Assembly: GCA_013314775.1 (NCBI GenBank)
Contig: JABUFB010000014.1
Location: 166,844 to 230,843, forward strand
From: Armatimonadota bacterium
Lineage (GTDB): Bacteria > Armatimonadota > Zipacnadia > Zipacnadales > JABUFB01
Length of the DNA stretch: 64,000 bases
Direction: 5' to 3'
Under the pieces are notes generated by a model. It was given only the letters and a program-made list of their open reading frames with translations. It did no database searches and was not told where the DNA came from. A program made the position numbers and the translations under genes. The number at the start of each line of letters is the position of its first letter. Position 1 is the first letter of the stretch. Below, one piece after another: positions 8,816 to 18,735 of the stretch.

Positions 8816-10795
8816 ATGCGATTACTCGTCCTCCCGCTCCTGATCACCAGCTTCCTCCCGGTCACCGCGGATGAGTTCGACGTGGCCCTCCTGCGACCAA
8901 CGCGGTACCTCGCCGAAAACCCCGCGGGCGCCGATGATGTCCACACTTACCTGCAGAATGTCCGCAATATCCTGGATCTGGCCGGCTTGCGGCACCACAC
9001 GATTGATGAGGCAGAGGTCCTCGCCGGGAGCCTGTCCACCGCCGAATTCTTGATCTGCCCATACAACCCGTACATGACTGCCGAAGTCGCCAAAGCCATC
9101 CAGTCCTTCCTCGATGCCGGAGGGCATGCCCTGTTCTGTTACTTCTGTGAGGATTCCCTGCGCCGCCGCCTGGGCCTGGGAGAACTGCTCTATACTTCGG
9201 GAGGCGATGAGGGGCTTTTCCGCAATCTCGCCGCCACCGAATTTGCCCCGCGCGGAATGCCCCAGACGGTTCGGCAGGGCAGTTGGAATGCGTACCTCCT
9301 GGCCTCGCTGGATGACAGCATATCCAGGCCGGTGCTGGAGTGGATCGCCGAGGACGGGCAGACCAACTCGGGCCCGGCGATGACCGTCTCATCCGAGGCC
9401 GCGTGGTTCGGGCACGTCATGGTCGGCGGGAATCTGCCCGAAAAAGCCCGGATGCTTCTGTCGGTGATCGGCAACTGGAACCCGAAGGTCTGGGATCGCG
9501 CCGTCCAGCACGCCCTGCGTCCAGACCTGGGATTCCGGTTCGCCGAGGACATCGCGGCGCTGCAGTCCATGGCCGAAGGTCGCCCCGAGGCTTCGGCGGC
9601 CGCGGGGCGACTCGCGACGGAGCACGAGCAGCTCCGGCGAGAGGCGGGAAAGGTCGAACCCTGGGTGACGATTCAGGCAGCACAGGCCTGGCGGCAGGGC
9701 TTGCGAGACGTGTATCTCACCTGCCTGCCCTCGGCACCCGACGGTATGCGCGGCGCATGGGTAGTCATGCCCGGCGGGTGCGGCGACTGGGGCTGGGAGA
9801 GGACCGCGCAGGTTGCCGCCGAGAACGGGCTGACGGATCTGTTCGTTCGCATCGAGTGGGGCGGCCGCGCCAGCTACCCCAGTGAGGTCATCCCGTCGCG
9901 CCTGGAGCCGGGTGAAACCGACCCCGTGGCCGAGGGCATTGCAGCCTGCCACCGGCACGGGCTGCGTTACCACGCCTGGTTCATCAGCCTCAACTGGCGC
10001 ATGCCCCCGCAGGACCTTGTGCAGGCGATCTCCGCGCAAGGCCTGTGGCAATATTCGCCCGAAGGGCTTGAAACGGTGCGCGAAGGTGGGGGCCGGTCGC
10101 ACTGGCTCAACCCCTCAGAGCCCGGGGTCATCGACCTTCAGGCGCGGATGATGGCGGAAGTGGCGGCGAAGTATCCTGTGGATGGCGTGCACTACGATTA
10201 CATTCGCTATGAGAACTACAACGGTTCATACGGTGAGCGGGACAGGGCGCGCTTCGAGGTCTGGGCCAATGTGAAGGTCCGTGATTGGCCCGCCGATGTG
10301 CTCCCTGCGTCCGGGGGCAAGCCTGCGGGACCGCTGCACGAAAAGTTCCTGGAATGGCGCTGCGAGCAGGTGAGCAACGTTGTCTTCGCTTCTTCCGCAG
10401 CCGTGCGAGCCGCTAACCCGAAATGCAGAATCTCGGCGGCAGTCTACCCGAGTTGGCCCTCGCACCGACTTACCGTGGGGCAGGACTGGGCCCGTTGGCT
10501 GCGCGAAGGTTGGCTGGATTTCGTGTGCCCCATGGTCTACGATGCCCCGAGCTACTACGACCGCCACGTGGACCGGGTGGGCCGCCTGCGTGAAGCGGCC
10601 GGCGACCGTCCGCTCATGGTGGGCATCGGCTCGTGGCTCCACACGGACCCTTTGACCGTTGCTGAACAGGTTGTCGCGGATCGCGAACTGGGCGCTGACG
10701 GCTTCGTGCTCTTTTCGTACACGCCGGAACTGGGTGAGAGCTTCCTGCCGGCCCTGAAGCGAGGGGTGTTTGCCGTTCCCGCGAAACCCAGGTAG
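8816..10795 (+). CDS. Secreted glycosyl hydrolase-like protein (GHL10 / family-10-like TIM barrel)
   Basis: 659 residues from the ATG at 8816, chosen because GGAGA lies five bases upstream and a signal peptide (MRLLVLPLLITSFLPVTA) starts there; the open frame to 8573 has no coding look. Residues about 20-220 form a Rossmann-like domain resembling class-I glutamine-amidotransferase-like accessory domains. From about 320 the protein matches the glycosyl hydrolase-like 10 family: a GDWGWERTAQVAAENGLTDLFVRIEWGG strand-helix region, GLRYHAWFISLNW, HWLNPSEPGVIDLQARMM and VDGVHYDYIRYE, the last with the likely catalytic Asp/Tyr cluster. Probably acts on a polysaccharide outside the cytoplasm. Followed after 33 bp by another secreted glycosidase-like gene. 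Confidence 0.85.
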   Translation: MRLLVLPLLITSFLPVTADEFDVALLRPTRYLAENPAGADDVHTYLQNVRNILDLAGLRHHTIDEAEVLAGSLSTAEFLICPYNPYMTAEVAKAIQSFLDAGGHALFCYFCEDSLRRRLGLGELLYTSGGDEGLFRNLAATEFAPRGMPQTVRQGSWNAYLLASLDDSISRPVLEWIAEDGQTNSGPAMTVSSEAAWFGHVMVGGNLPEKARMLLSVIGNWNPKVWDRAVQHALRPDLGFRFAEDIAALQSMAEGRPEASAAAGRLATEHEQLRREAGKVEPWVTIQAAQAWRQGLRDVYLTCLPSAPDGMRGAWVVMPGGCGDWGWERTAQVAAENGLTDLFVRIEWGGRASYPSEVIPSRLEPGETDPVAEGIAACHRHGLRYHAWFISLNWRMPPQDLVQAISAQGLWQYSPEGLETVREGGGRSHWLNPSEPGVIDLQARMMAEVAAKYPVDGVHYDYIRYENYNGSYGERDRARFEVWANVKVRDWPADVLPASGGKPAGPLHEKFLEWRCEQVSNVVFASSAAVRAANPKCRISAAVYPSWPSHRLTVGQDWARWLREGWLDFVCPMVYDAPSYYDRHVDRVGRLREAAGDRPLMVGIGSWLHTDPLTVAEQVVADRELGADGFVLFSYTPELGESFLPALKRGVFAVPAKPR

Positions 10796-10828
10796 GCCGG
10801 CGATAGAGAATGGACGAGGTGACCGGCG

Positions 10829-13618
10829 ATGCGCCGCGTGTTCCCACTGCTCTGCCTGCTCGTGGTTCCCGGGCTGTATGCCGACACCGTGCGCCTGCCG
10901 GTGATTGCGGACACTTCGCTCCAGGCGCATCAGTCCGAGGTCTCCTTCAACAGCGGCGCCAGTTCTAACATCCGCATCAAGGGCAATGAGCACTTCATGC
11001 TGGTCAAGTTCGACCTCGCGCCCATCAGGGGCTGGGATGTCGAGAGCGCCCGGCTCTTCCTGCATCCCTCGCACCCCCACATGCTGCGTACCGTGGGCAT
11101 CTCGACCATTGCCACAGACTGGGAGGAGGGCACTGGCACCGGCGGTCCTGCGGAGAACGGATGCACGTTCCTGCGGGCAAATCACCCCGACGGCTTTTGG
11201 GCAGGGCCGGGTAGCGACTTCACGCATGTCTCCCTCACCAACGGCAACACGCGCAGCTTCTACACCGATGTCAAGGGCGTTGCCGACGGCTGGCTGAGCA
11301 TCGACATCGACCCGTGGCTGATCTACGCCATGACCTCGGGCGCTTCCTACGGTCTGTGCATTTCCGATGAGAAAGGCCAGACGCGTGCCAACAACGACGT
11401 CCATTCCAGGGAGCAGAACGGTTACCAGCCCTATCTGCTGGTTACTGGCGCACCGAGTCAGGCCGATCCTGACCGCCCTGAGATAGCCCTGATGCAGGCG
11501 CAACCCGAGTCCCGCGCAGCCGGCTACCAGACCGGCGCGCTACGCGTATCGTTGCGTACAGAGGGGGCTTTCACGATCCGGGGGACGTATGCGAGGGAGG
11601 GCGAGGTTGGCTCCATGCCCATCCCCAGGCGACTCATCGGGCTGGCCGAAGATGGGTCTGCAACCCTCGTCATTCCGGGTCTCACTCCTGGCGCTTCGTA
11701 CTCCATCAACGTGTGCGGAGTGGACCGGTATGGAAACCCGGGGCCGATGATCAGCACGTTGGTGCGCGCGTCAGCTGCCCGGCCGATGCCGAATGCCCTG
11801 CCTGTGGCCGAGCGCGCGGAACCGCGCCCCAAGGACCCCCCGAAGGCCGGCAGCCTGTGCGCCTGGGCCTGCCCGGCAGAGTGCAAAGTGAACCCAGTGT
11901 CCGGCGCAGTGTTGGAGGACCGTGGTGCACAGGGCTACTCGGCGGACTCCGCGAGCGACTGGCGCCGCGCAAACCCAGTGTGGGATGACGGGACCGTACG
12001 CCTCGCTGCCGCCCGGGGGGAAGTCCTCGCTTCGCAGGTGGTGGTGGAGAATCTGTCGGACCAGCCCCAACAGGCGAACCTGGAGTACGACCCTGCGGGC
12101 TTTTCGGCACAGTGCAGGGTATTCCGCAACTGGTACGTCAAGGACGGTGATTGGTTCGCCGAATACATGATTCCCATGGGCGATACCCCCGCGCAGATCC
12201 CGGCGCCCGACAATGCAGTCCCTGGCCAACGCAACCAGTCCTTCACGCTGATCTGGTGGATTCCGCCGGACACGACCCCGGGACTGCACCGGGTATCGCT
12301 GAAGGTGGGGGAGAGCCTCAGCCTACCCATCGAGATCGAAGTCCACGGTTTCACGCTCCCTGCCGAGACCAGTTTTGAGGTGGACCTGAACTGCTACGGA
12401 CCGGTGTACTCCGACCGCGACTTCGACGAGTACCTGGAGCGGGAACGAGAGTACTACCGGGCGGCTCACGCGCTGCGCTCGACGTTGAACCCGCTGCCGT
12501 ATTCCCAGTCTGGCCAGACGTACCGGGGATTCGTGCCGACGCTGGAAGGCGCAGGGGCCGAGATGAAAGTGGTGGACTGGTCCGAGTATGACCGCCATTA
12601 CGGGCCGTATCTTGACGGCAGCGCCTTCGGCGGAATCCGGGCGGGAGTGCCCATCACCCACATGTATCTGCCTTTCCACGAGAACTGGCCTTCACCCATC
12701 GCGGAACACTATTCGGCGGGCAATGACATCCGCAAGTACCCGGACAACATCGTCGCACACGCCCTGACTGCGCCTCCGGTGGAGGAGGCCTTCGACCGGG
12801 ACTTCCAAGAGGCTTTCGTGGCGGTGACCCGGCAGTTCGTGGAGCACTGCAGGGAGCGCGGCTGGGACAAGACGGACATGCAGTGCTATCAGAACAACAA
12901 GTACTATTTCAAGGACGAGAAGACCAACTTCCGGGGCACTTCCTGGTGGTTGCTGGATGAGCCCATGCACCGCGACGACTGGCTGGCCCTGCGGTTCTTC
13001 GCGCGAATGTTTCGTGAGGGCGCGGGGAGCAACGAAAGATTCGTGTACCGGGGCGACATCTCGCGTCCGCAGTGGCAGCGCGACTGGCTCGACGATCTGG
13101 CGGACGTGATCTGCGTGAGTTCAGCGCTGTTCACCGACACCTGGCACTGCCGGCGCATGGCCGACCAGTGGGGTGCGGAGTTCTGGCACTACGGAACAGC
13201 CAACGACGTTCGCGCCGGCAATCTCAATGGTGTCGCGTGGGCGCTGCGGGCATGGATCGGTGGAGCGGACGGCATCCTGCCCTGGAACACCATCGGTGGT
13301 GAAGGCGCCCTCATCAACCCCACCGCAACAGCGCTGCTCATTCCCGGGAGCAGGTTCGGTATCCGAGGGCCCCTGGTGAGCCTGCGCCTGCTCGCTCTGT
13401 GTCGCGGGCAGCAGGATGTGGAGTACCTCAACCTCCTGGCCGAGAAGCGCCGGGCGAGTCGAGATGAGATGCGGAGGCTGGTTGGAGAGCACTTGACTCT
13501 TCAGGGGGAACACCGGCAGGCGTGGGCTGATGATGCCGGGACAATGGACTTTGGCGCCCTGCGCTGGGAGGACTTCGACGGCCTGCGCAGGACAGTGGCG
13601 GCGGAGCTTTCGAGGTAG
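10829..13618 (+). CDS. Large secreted glycosidase-like protein (CBM96/DNRLRE-like domain plus GH123/DUF4091-like domain)
   Basis: 929 residues with a signal peptide (MRRVFPLLCLLVVPGLYA). Residues about 20-215 look like a DNRLRE/CBM96-type beta-sandwich (VIADTSLQ at the start, HFMLVKFDLAPI, SIDIDPWLI, GYQPYLLVTG). A fibronectin-III-like segment follows to about 330. The remainder resembles the GH123/DUF4091 group: VRLAAARGEVLASQVVVENL, an HRVSLKVGES beta-domain, a TIM-barrel-like region with VPITHMYLPFHENWPSP, WWLLDEPMHRDDW and GADGILPWNTIGGEGALINP, and the C-terminal SLRLLALCRGQQDVEYLNLL helix typical of DUF4091 proteins. Likely binds and cleaves a complex glycan extracellularly. It follows the GHL10-like gene by 33 bp and precedes a Gfo/Idh/MocA gene, suggesting one glycan-use operon. 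Confidence 0.82.
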   Translation: MRRVFPLLCLLVVPGLYADTVRLPVIADTSLQAHQSEVSFNSGASSNIRIKGNEHFMLVKFDLAPIRGWDVESARLFLHPSHPHMLRTVGISTIATDWEEGTGTGGPAENGCTFLRANHPDGFWAGPGSDFTHVSLTNGNTRSFYTDVKGVADGWLSIDIDPWLIYAMTSGASYGLCISDEKGQTRANNDVHSREQNGYQPYLLVTGAPSQADPDRPEIALMQAQPESRAAGYQTGALRVSLRTEGAFTIRGTYAREGEVGSMPIPRRLIGLAEDGSATLVIPGLTPGASYSINVCGVDRYGNPGPMISTLVRASAARPMPNALPVAERAEPRPKDPPKAGSLCAWACPAECKVNPVSGAVLEDRGAQGYSADSASDWRRANPVWDDGTVRLAAARGEVLASQVVVENLSDQPQQANLEYDPAGFSAQCRVFRNWYVKDGDWFAEYMIPMGDTPAQIPAPDNAVPGQRNQSFTLIWWIPPDTTPGLHRVSLKVGESLSLPIEIEVHGFTLPAETSFEVDLNCYGPVYSDRDFDEYLEREREYYRAAHALRSTLNPLPYSQSGQTYRGFVPTLEGAGAEMKVVDWSEYDRHYGPYLDGSAFGGIRAGVPITHMYLPFHENWPSPIAEHYSAGNDIRKYPDNIVAHALTAPPVEEAFDRDFQEAFVAVTRQFVEHCRERGWDKTDMQCYQNNKYYFKDEKTNFRGTSWWLLDEPMHRDDWLALRFFARMFREGAGSNERFVYRGDISRPQWQRDWLDDLADVICVSSALFTDTWHCRRMADQWGAEFWHYGTANDVRAGNLNGVAWALRAWIGGADGILPWNTIGGEGALINPTATALLIPGSRFGIRGPLVSLRLLALCRGQQDVEYLNLLAEKRRASRDEMRRLVGEHLTLQGEHRQAWADDAGTMDFGALRWEDFDGLRRTVAAELSR

Positions 13619-13714
13619 GCGCAATTCCGGAAGGTCATCTGCATTTCGGTGTTGAACAATCCACCGCCCGGGTCTACCGGGCGCACACCAAAGCTGCCGC
13701 AGGAGGATGTACCT

Positions 13715-14680
13715 ATGAGCGACAAGATCAGGCTCGCCCTCGTCGGCGCCGGGGGCATGGCGAATGGGGTCCATTACCCCTCGCTCGCCGTTTTCGATGA
13801 CGTCGAGATGGTCGGTCTGTGCGACCTGGTGCCGGAGAAGCTGCAGGCCACAGCAGAGAAGTTCAAGATCGAGAAGACATACACCGACTACAAGAAGATG
13901 ATAGAGGAAACCGCGCCCGATGGCGTGTACGTCCTCATGCCGCCCCACCATCTGTTCGACATCTGCATCCACGTGCTCAACAGCAAGCTGGCGCTGTTCA
14001 TCGAGAAGCCGCCGGGGGTTACCGCCGAGCAGACCCGGCAGATGGCCAACTGCGCCGAGAAGAACGGGGTCGTGAGCCTGGTGGGGTTCAATCGTCGCTA
14101 CAGCCCACTCATGCGCCAGTGCAAGAACATGGTGCTCGACCACGGCGGCCCCGTGATCCAGGCAATGAGCAGCTTCTACAAGTGGCACACCGCCGGCCCG
14201 TACTACAATGGCGCAATCGATATCCTGAGCTGCGACGCGGTTCATGCGGTGGACGCGCTGCGTTTCATCGGCGGCGATGTGAAGAAGGTTGTTGGTGAAG
14301 TCAGTAACCAGGGCATGTCCTTCGACACCCGCTTCAATGCGCTGGTCGAGTTTGAGAGCGGCGGCGCGGGGGTCCTCATGACGAACTGGCGCGTGGGTGG
14401 ACGCATCCACCAGTTCGAGATGCACGGCGAGGGAATCTCCGTATACGTGAATCCCGACTTCCATGCGGATATCTACGTAGATGGCGCGACCAAGGCGAAG
14501 CGTATCACTACGCAGAAGGCTGCGGGCGGCAGCAAGGAGCCCCGCGTCTACTACGGATTCGAGGGAGAAAACCGGGCCTTCGTGGACGCAATCAAGACAG
14601 GCCAGCAGCCCGAGACGTGCCTGGCCGACGCCGTGAAGACCATGGAGCTTGTGGATCGCATCTATCACAGCCCCCTGTAA
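13715..14680 (+). CDS. Gfo/Idh/MocA family oxidoreductase
   Basis: 321 residues from the ATG at 13715, which has a perfect AGGAGG eight bases upstream. The N-terminal Rossmann motif is ALVGAGGMANG at about 8-18, acidic strand end VGLCD near residue 35, and the conserved EKPPG at about 92-96 carries the Glu-Lys-Pro of the family. The C-terminal half (about 120-320) is the alpha/beta sheet dimerisation domain. NAD(P)-dependent oxidation of a sugar or sugar acid is the usual activity; the substrate is not known. Lies about 95 bp downstream of the large glycosidase-like gene and probably processes its product. Three more members of this superfamily lie in the window. Confidence 0.92.
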   Translation: MSDKIRLALVGAGGMANGVHYPSLAVFDDVEMVGLCDLVPEKLQATAEKFKIEKTYTDYKKMIEETAPDGVYVLMPPHHLFDICIHVLNSKLALFIEKPPGVTAEQTRQMANCAEKNGVVSLVGFNRRYSPLMRQCKNMVLDHGGPVIQAMSSFYKWHTAGPYYNGAIDILSCDAVHAVDALRFIGGDVKKVVGEVSNQGMSFDTRFNALVEFESGGAGVLMTNWRVGGRIHQFEMHGEGISVYVNPDFHADIYVDGATKAKRITTQKAAGGSKEPRVYYGFEGENRAFVDAIKTGQQPETCLADAVKTMELVDRIYHSPL

Positions 14681-14823
14681 GATGGTTCAAGAATCGGTGG
14701 AGGAATCTGGTTGAACATTGGCGAATAGTGTCTGCGTAAAATGCCGGAGCGGCGGTCGTGAGGAGTGGGTGCGGAGACACGATCCGTCGGAGAGTACACC
14801 ATCACTGCGCTGGGAGGGAAACC

Positions 14824-15057
14824 ATGCGCCAACAGCAGGCCAGCCCACTGGCGATCGTCATCGCTATTGTGGTGCTACTCGTGGTCCTGTACGTCATCTT
14901 CAAACTCACCGTCGCACCGAAGCCGGCGCCTCCGAATGACGCTGGGATGCAGGGGCCTCCACCCGAATCGATGCCCGCCGGTTCAGGTGCGCCAGGCACG
15001 CCGGGACAACAGACTGCGCCTCCTCAAGGCGCCAGTCCGCCAGCCTCGGGTGGTTAG
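14824..15057 (+). CDS. Small single-pass membrane protein with Pro-rich tail
   Basis: 77 residues from the ATG at 14824 preceded by GGGAGGG. After MRQQQASP a strongly hydrophobic segment of about 20 residues (LAIVIAIVVLLVVLYVIFKL) forms one transmembrane helix; the rest is Pro/Gly/Gln-rich and likely disordered. No family recognised. The codon pattern (third positions mostly G or C) and a good SD support a real gene. It ends about 200 bases before the ABC ATPase, with two promoter-like sites between. Confidence 0.6.
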   Translation: MRQQQASPLAIVIAIVVLLVVLYVIFKLTVAPKPAPPNDAGMQGPPPESMPAGSGAPGTPGQQTAPPQGASPPASGG

Positions 15058-15076
15058 CAGCAGAGGCGAGCAAACA

Positions 15077-15086
15077 CTGGTATAAT
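15077..15086 (+). promoter_or_regulatory. Possible extended -10 promoter (TGG-TATAAT), upstream of the ABC ATPase gene
   Basis: TATAAT at 15081-15086 is preceded by TGG, giving an extended -10 form; no good -35 stands 16-18 bases upstream. It would give a transcript with a leader of about 170 bases ahead of the ATPase gene. Weaker evidence than the promoter at 15143-15171. Confidence 0.35.
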
Positions 15087-15142
15087 CGAGCGTTCCGCCG
15101 AAGGCCCCCGGGTAAGGAGTCTGAGGTGCGGACGCTGCGTCG

Positions 15143-15171
15143 TTGACTTCGCCATTCGGCTCCACTATAAT
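15143..15171 (+). promoter_or_regulatory. Near-consensus sigma70 promoter of the ABC ATPase gene
   Basis: TTGACT (15143-15148), a 17-base spacer and TATAAT (15166-15171) match the vegetative consensus at 11 of 12 positions. The expected start is near 15178, giving an 85-base leader before the ATG at 15264. This is the strongest plus-strand promoter in the window. Confidence 0.75.
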
Positions 15172-15178
15172 TCCCATG

Positions 15179-15209
15179 CCCGGCGAGTCTCACGCGACCG
15201 GGTGTTTTT
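15179..15209 (+). terminator. Weak hairpin followed by TTTTT in the ABC ATPase leader
   Basis: CCCGG (15179-15183) pairs with CCGGG (15198-15202), followed by TG and five T. The stem is short and the loop is large, so it may stop only transcripts entering from upstream or act as a 5' stabilising hairpin of the transcript started at about 15178. Confidence 0.3.
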
Positions 15210-15263
15210 GTGTTGAGCAGTCGAATCGCCCGCAGCAGTTGAGTCACAGGAGGATCAGCGACG

Positions 15264-16388
<1,125 letters not shown>

Positions 16389-16417
16389 ACTCCACTTGCC
16401 GCATCCGAATCGCTGTT

Positions 16418-16445
16418 CAGGGCTCCGGAATGATCCGGAGCCCTG
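16418..16445. terminator. Perfect 11-bp hairpin, bidirectional terminator between convergent genes
   Basis: CAGGGCTCCGG (16418-16428) and CCGGAGCCCTG (16435-16445) form an 11-bp stem with a six-base loop. It stands between the convergent ends of the ATPase gene (16388) and the dynamin-like gene (16483). No clear T tract follows on either strand, so it may be a Rho-assisted or mRNA-end-stabilising hairpin. Confidence 0.65.
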
Positions 16446-16482
16446 CGTATATTGCATACTGATTCGGGATAGCTCCTGCTCG

Positions 16483-18735
16483 TTAGTCCTCGGGCGCGAT
16501 CGGCAAATGCCCGTGAGCGTCCTCCCAAATGCCCAGGAGCTCGCCGCGCAGCTGGGCCAGTGTTGCCGCCATTTCCTCGAGTTCCCGCGCCTCTTCAGGG
16601 TCATTCGCTGCGCCTTCGGCGTCTACCCGCTCCAGGGTGAGGTCGGCTGCGATCTGCTTCAGCCGGTCCATCAAGGTGCGCGCCCAGACCAGGGTGTTGA
16701 GCGGCGGCTGGGGGCTCTCAAGCTGCTCGAGCTCACGCGACGCCTGCTCACTGACGAACTCCCTCAGTCGCTTGAGGAACCTGCGGGTGCGGATTGCCAC
16801 GGCCTTTGAACGCTCGATATCCAGCGGCGTCAGGGGCGAAGCGATCCCCACCGGCGGTCGGCTGTAAAGGAGCACGTCTTCCAGCTGCTTCTCGGTTTCG
16901 AGCGCTGCGGCGTAGATCGCGACCAGCCGCTCGCGTCTGCGCCGCGCGGGACTGCCTTCGCTGAGGATATCGTCGAGCGCCTCGAGCTGCGCCTCCAGGA
17001 ACTCCGCGCGTGCTGTAAGGTCTGCAAGCTCCTGGTCGCGGCGGTGGGCGGCGGCCTTGCGCTGCTCCACAAGCTGATCCAGTACGATGTCGATGTCGCC
17101 CAGGGCCTGTTCGAGGGTGGCCACGAGGGTGTCCATGTAGTCCTCGGCGCCCTGACGCAAGCGGCTCTCGAAGTCATACCGCAGTCGTCCGCAGGCTTGG
17201 TCGAACTGCTGCAACAGAACCTTCTCGCCTTCTCTCAGCATTGCCGCTTTCTTGCGCTCTTCACCCATCAGCGCCCAATGCCACTTGAACCCGGTGCCGA
17301 GTTGCACTTTCCAGGAGCGTTCGCGCCATTCAAATTTCGACTGGGTCGGCAGGACGAGAGCGTCAGCGATGCGAGGCTCGGGAAGGTCGAAATGCTTCCG
17401 GGCGGCGGCGTAAACCTGTGCAAGTTTCTCCTGGATGCGGTCGCCGAAACGTTTCAGCGCGTCCTCCAGGTCCGCTGCGAGTTTGCCCTGTTCCTCCTCG
17501 TCCTTCCAGGCCGCGATCGCCTTGCGCAGGTTCACTTCCAGGAATTCGTTCAGCTCAGCGTGGAGTTCCTCAAAACTCGAGAAGCGCGGTTCGTCAGCCC
17601 ATTCGGTGTAGCGCGCCTTGAGCTCTTTCATCCCCGCGGCGCGCGCCATTTCGAAGTCTTCCTGCAGGCGGGTGCGCACCACCCGATCGACATTGGTGCG
17701 AACCAGAACCTTGCTGTCGTTCACCTCGTGCATGATCAGGTCTCGTTCGGAGCGAAACAGCTTCACACTTCGCTGTAGTTCCTCGACGCTCAGCTCCAGG
17801 CTTCGGCGGTACAGGTCCACGGAGAGCTTGAGTTCCTCAGCCACCGCACCGGCGCGGCGCGCGATGGACTTCTGCAAGGTGGGCAGCAAGTCGTCTTCGG
17901 CGAAACGCTGCAGGCGGGCGGAGAGCCTGGCGATTCCTGATGCCTCCCATGCGCTGCGCTGGTCGGTACGGTTCGCCTCAACACCGCGGCGCGCGGACAC
18001 CGGGAGGATCTCGAGGGCATCCTCCGGAAGAACCGTCGCGAGGACCTGGCGGGTGAAGTCCAGGGCCTCTTCACGTTCGGTGGGGGAGAGCTGGTCCACC
18101 TTGTTCAGGACCACGAAGATGCGTGATGTCCGGCCGAGAATATCCCGCACGAAGCTGAGCTCACTCTGACTGATGGGTGGGTCCGCTGCGAGCACAAGCA
18201 GGGCTCCGTCCACCTGGTCGAGGAAACTCTGGGTAACCTCGGTGTTGTGCTGGTAGATGGAGCCCACGCCCGGGGTGTCCACCAGGAACAAGCCGGATGC
18301 CAGCAGCGGCGAAGGTACACGCACCTCCACAATCGCGACCTGCTTCACATTCTCGGGGTTGCCTGACTCGCTCACGTAGGCCGAGAGATCGCGCACCTGG
18401 ATCTGCTCGCGCCGCCCGTCCTGAAAGGTGACACGGCACTCGACCTCGTTGCCGTACCGCACCACCGTGATGATGCTGGTCAGTGGGACCACGGCAGAGG
18501 GCAGGATGTCGTGGCCGATGAGAGCGTTGATCATCGTGCTCTTCCCGCGCTTGAACTCGCCGAAGACCACGAGATTGAAGGCGCGGGCTGCCAGTTGCTC
18601 CTGGAGGCCTACCAGATTGCGCCAGTGACGGTCCGGACCGTGCTTAGCGGTGTAGTTGACCAGGCCGCGCACGACTTCCGTCAGGTCGACGGAGGCCCGC
18701 TCGCATGCCTGGATCAGCTCATGGGGTGTACTCAC
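16483..18735 (-). CDS. Bacterial dynamin-like GTPase
   Basis: 750 residues. GTPase motifs: G1 GEFKRGKST at 59-67, G2 Thr at about 86 in VPLTSII, G3 DTPG at 153-156, G4 NKVD at 211-214. After residue 300 the protein is long, charged and alpha-helical with heptad-like patterns (assembly stalk), with a more hydrophobic stretch in the middle that could be the membrane-inserting paddle. Bacterial dynamin-like proteins bind and remodel the inner membrane in GTP-dependent assemblies and have been tied to membrane repair and phage tolerance; the role here is inferred only. Starts at a GTG overlapping the tatC stop (GTGA), so translation is coupled to tatC. Confidence 0.88.
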   Translation of the reverse strand: MSTPHELIQACERASVDLTEVVRGLVNYTAKHGPDRHWRNLVGLQEQLAARAFNLVVFGEFKRGKSTMINALIGHDILPSAVVPLTSIITVVRYGNEVECRVTFQDGRREQIQVRDLSAYVSESGNPENVKQVAIVEVRVPSPLLASGLFLVDTPGVGSIYQHNTEVTQSFLDQVDGALLVLAADPPISQSELSFVRDILGRTSRIFVVLNKVDQLSPTEREEALDFTRQVLATVLPEDALEILPVSARRGVEANRTDQRSAWEASGIARLSARLQRFAEDDLLPTLQKSIARRAGAVAEELKLSVDLYRRSLELSVEELQRSVKLFRSERDLIMHEVNDSKVLVRTNVDRVVRTRLQEDFEMARAAGMKELKARYTEWADEPRFSSFEELHAELNEFLEVNLRKAIAAWKDEEEQGKLAADLEDALKRFGDRIQEKLAQVYAAARKHFDLPEPRIADALVLPTQSKFEWRERSWKVQLGTGFKWHWALMGEERKKAAMLREGEKVLLQQFDQACGRLRYDFESRLRQGAEDYMDTLVATLEQALGDIDIVLDQLVEQRKAAAHRRDQELADLTARAEFLEAQLEALDDILSEGSPARRRRERLVAIYAAALETEKQLEDVLLYSRPPVGIASPLTPLDIERSKAVAIRTRRFLKRLREFVSEQASRELEQLESPQPPLNTLVWARTLMDRLKQIAADLTLERVDAEGAANDPEEARELEEMAATLAQLRGELLGIWEDAHGHLPIAPED

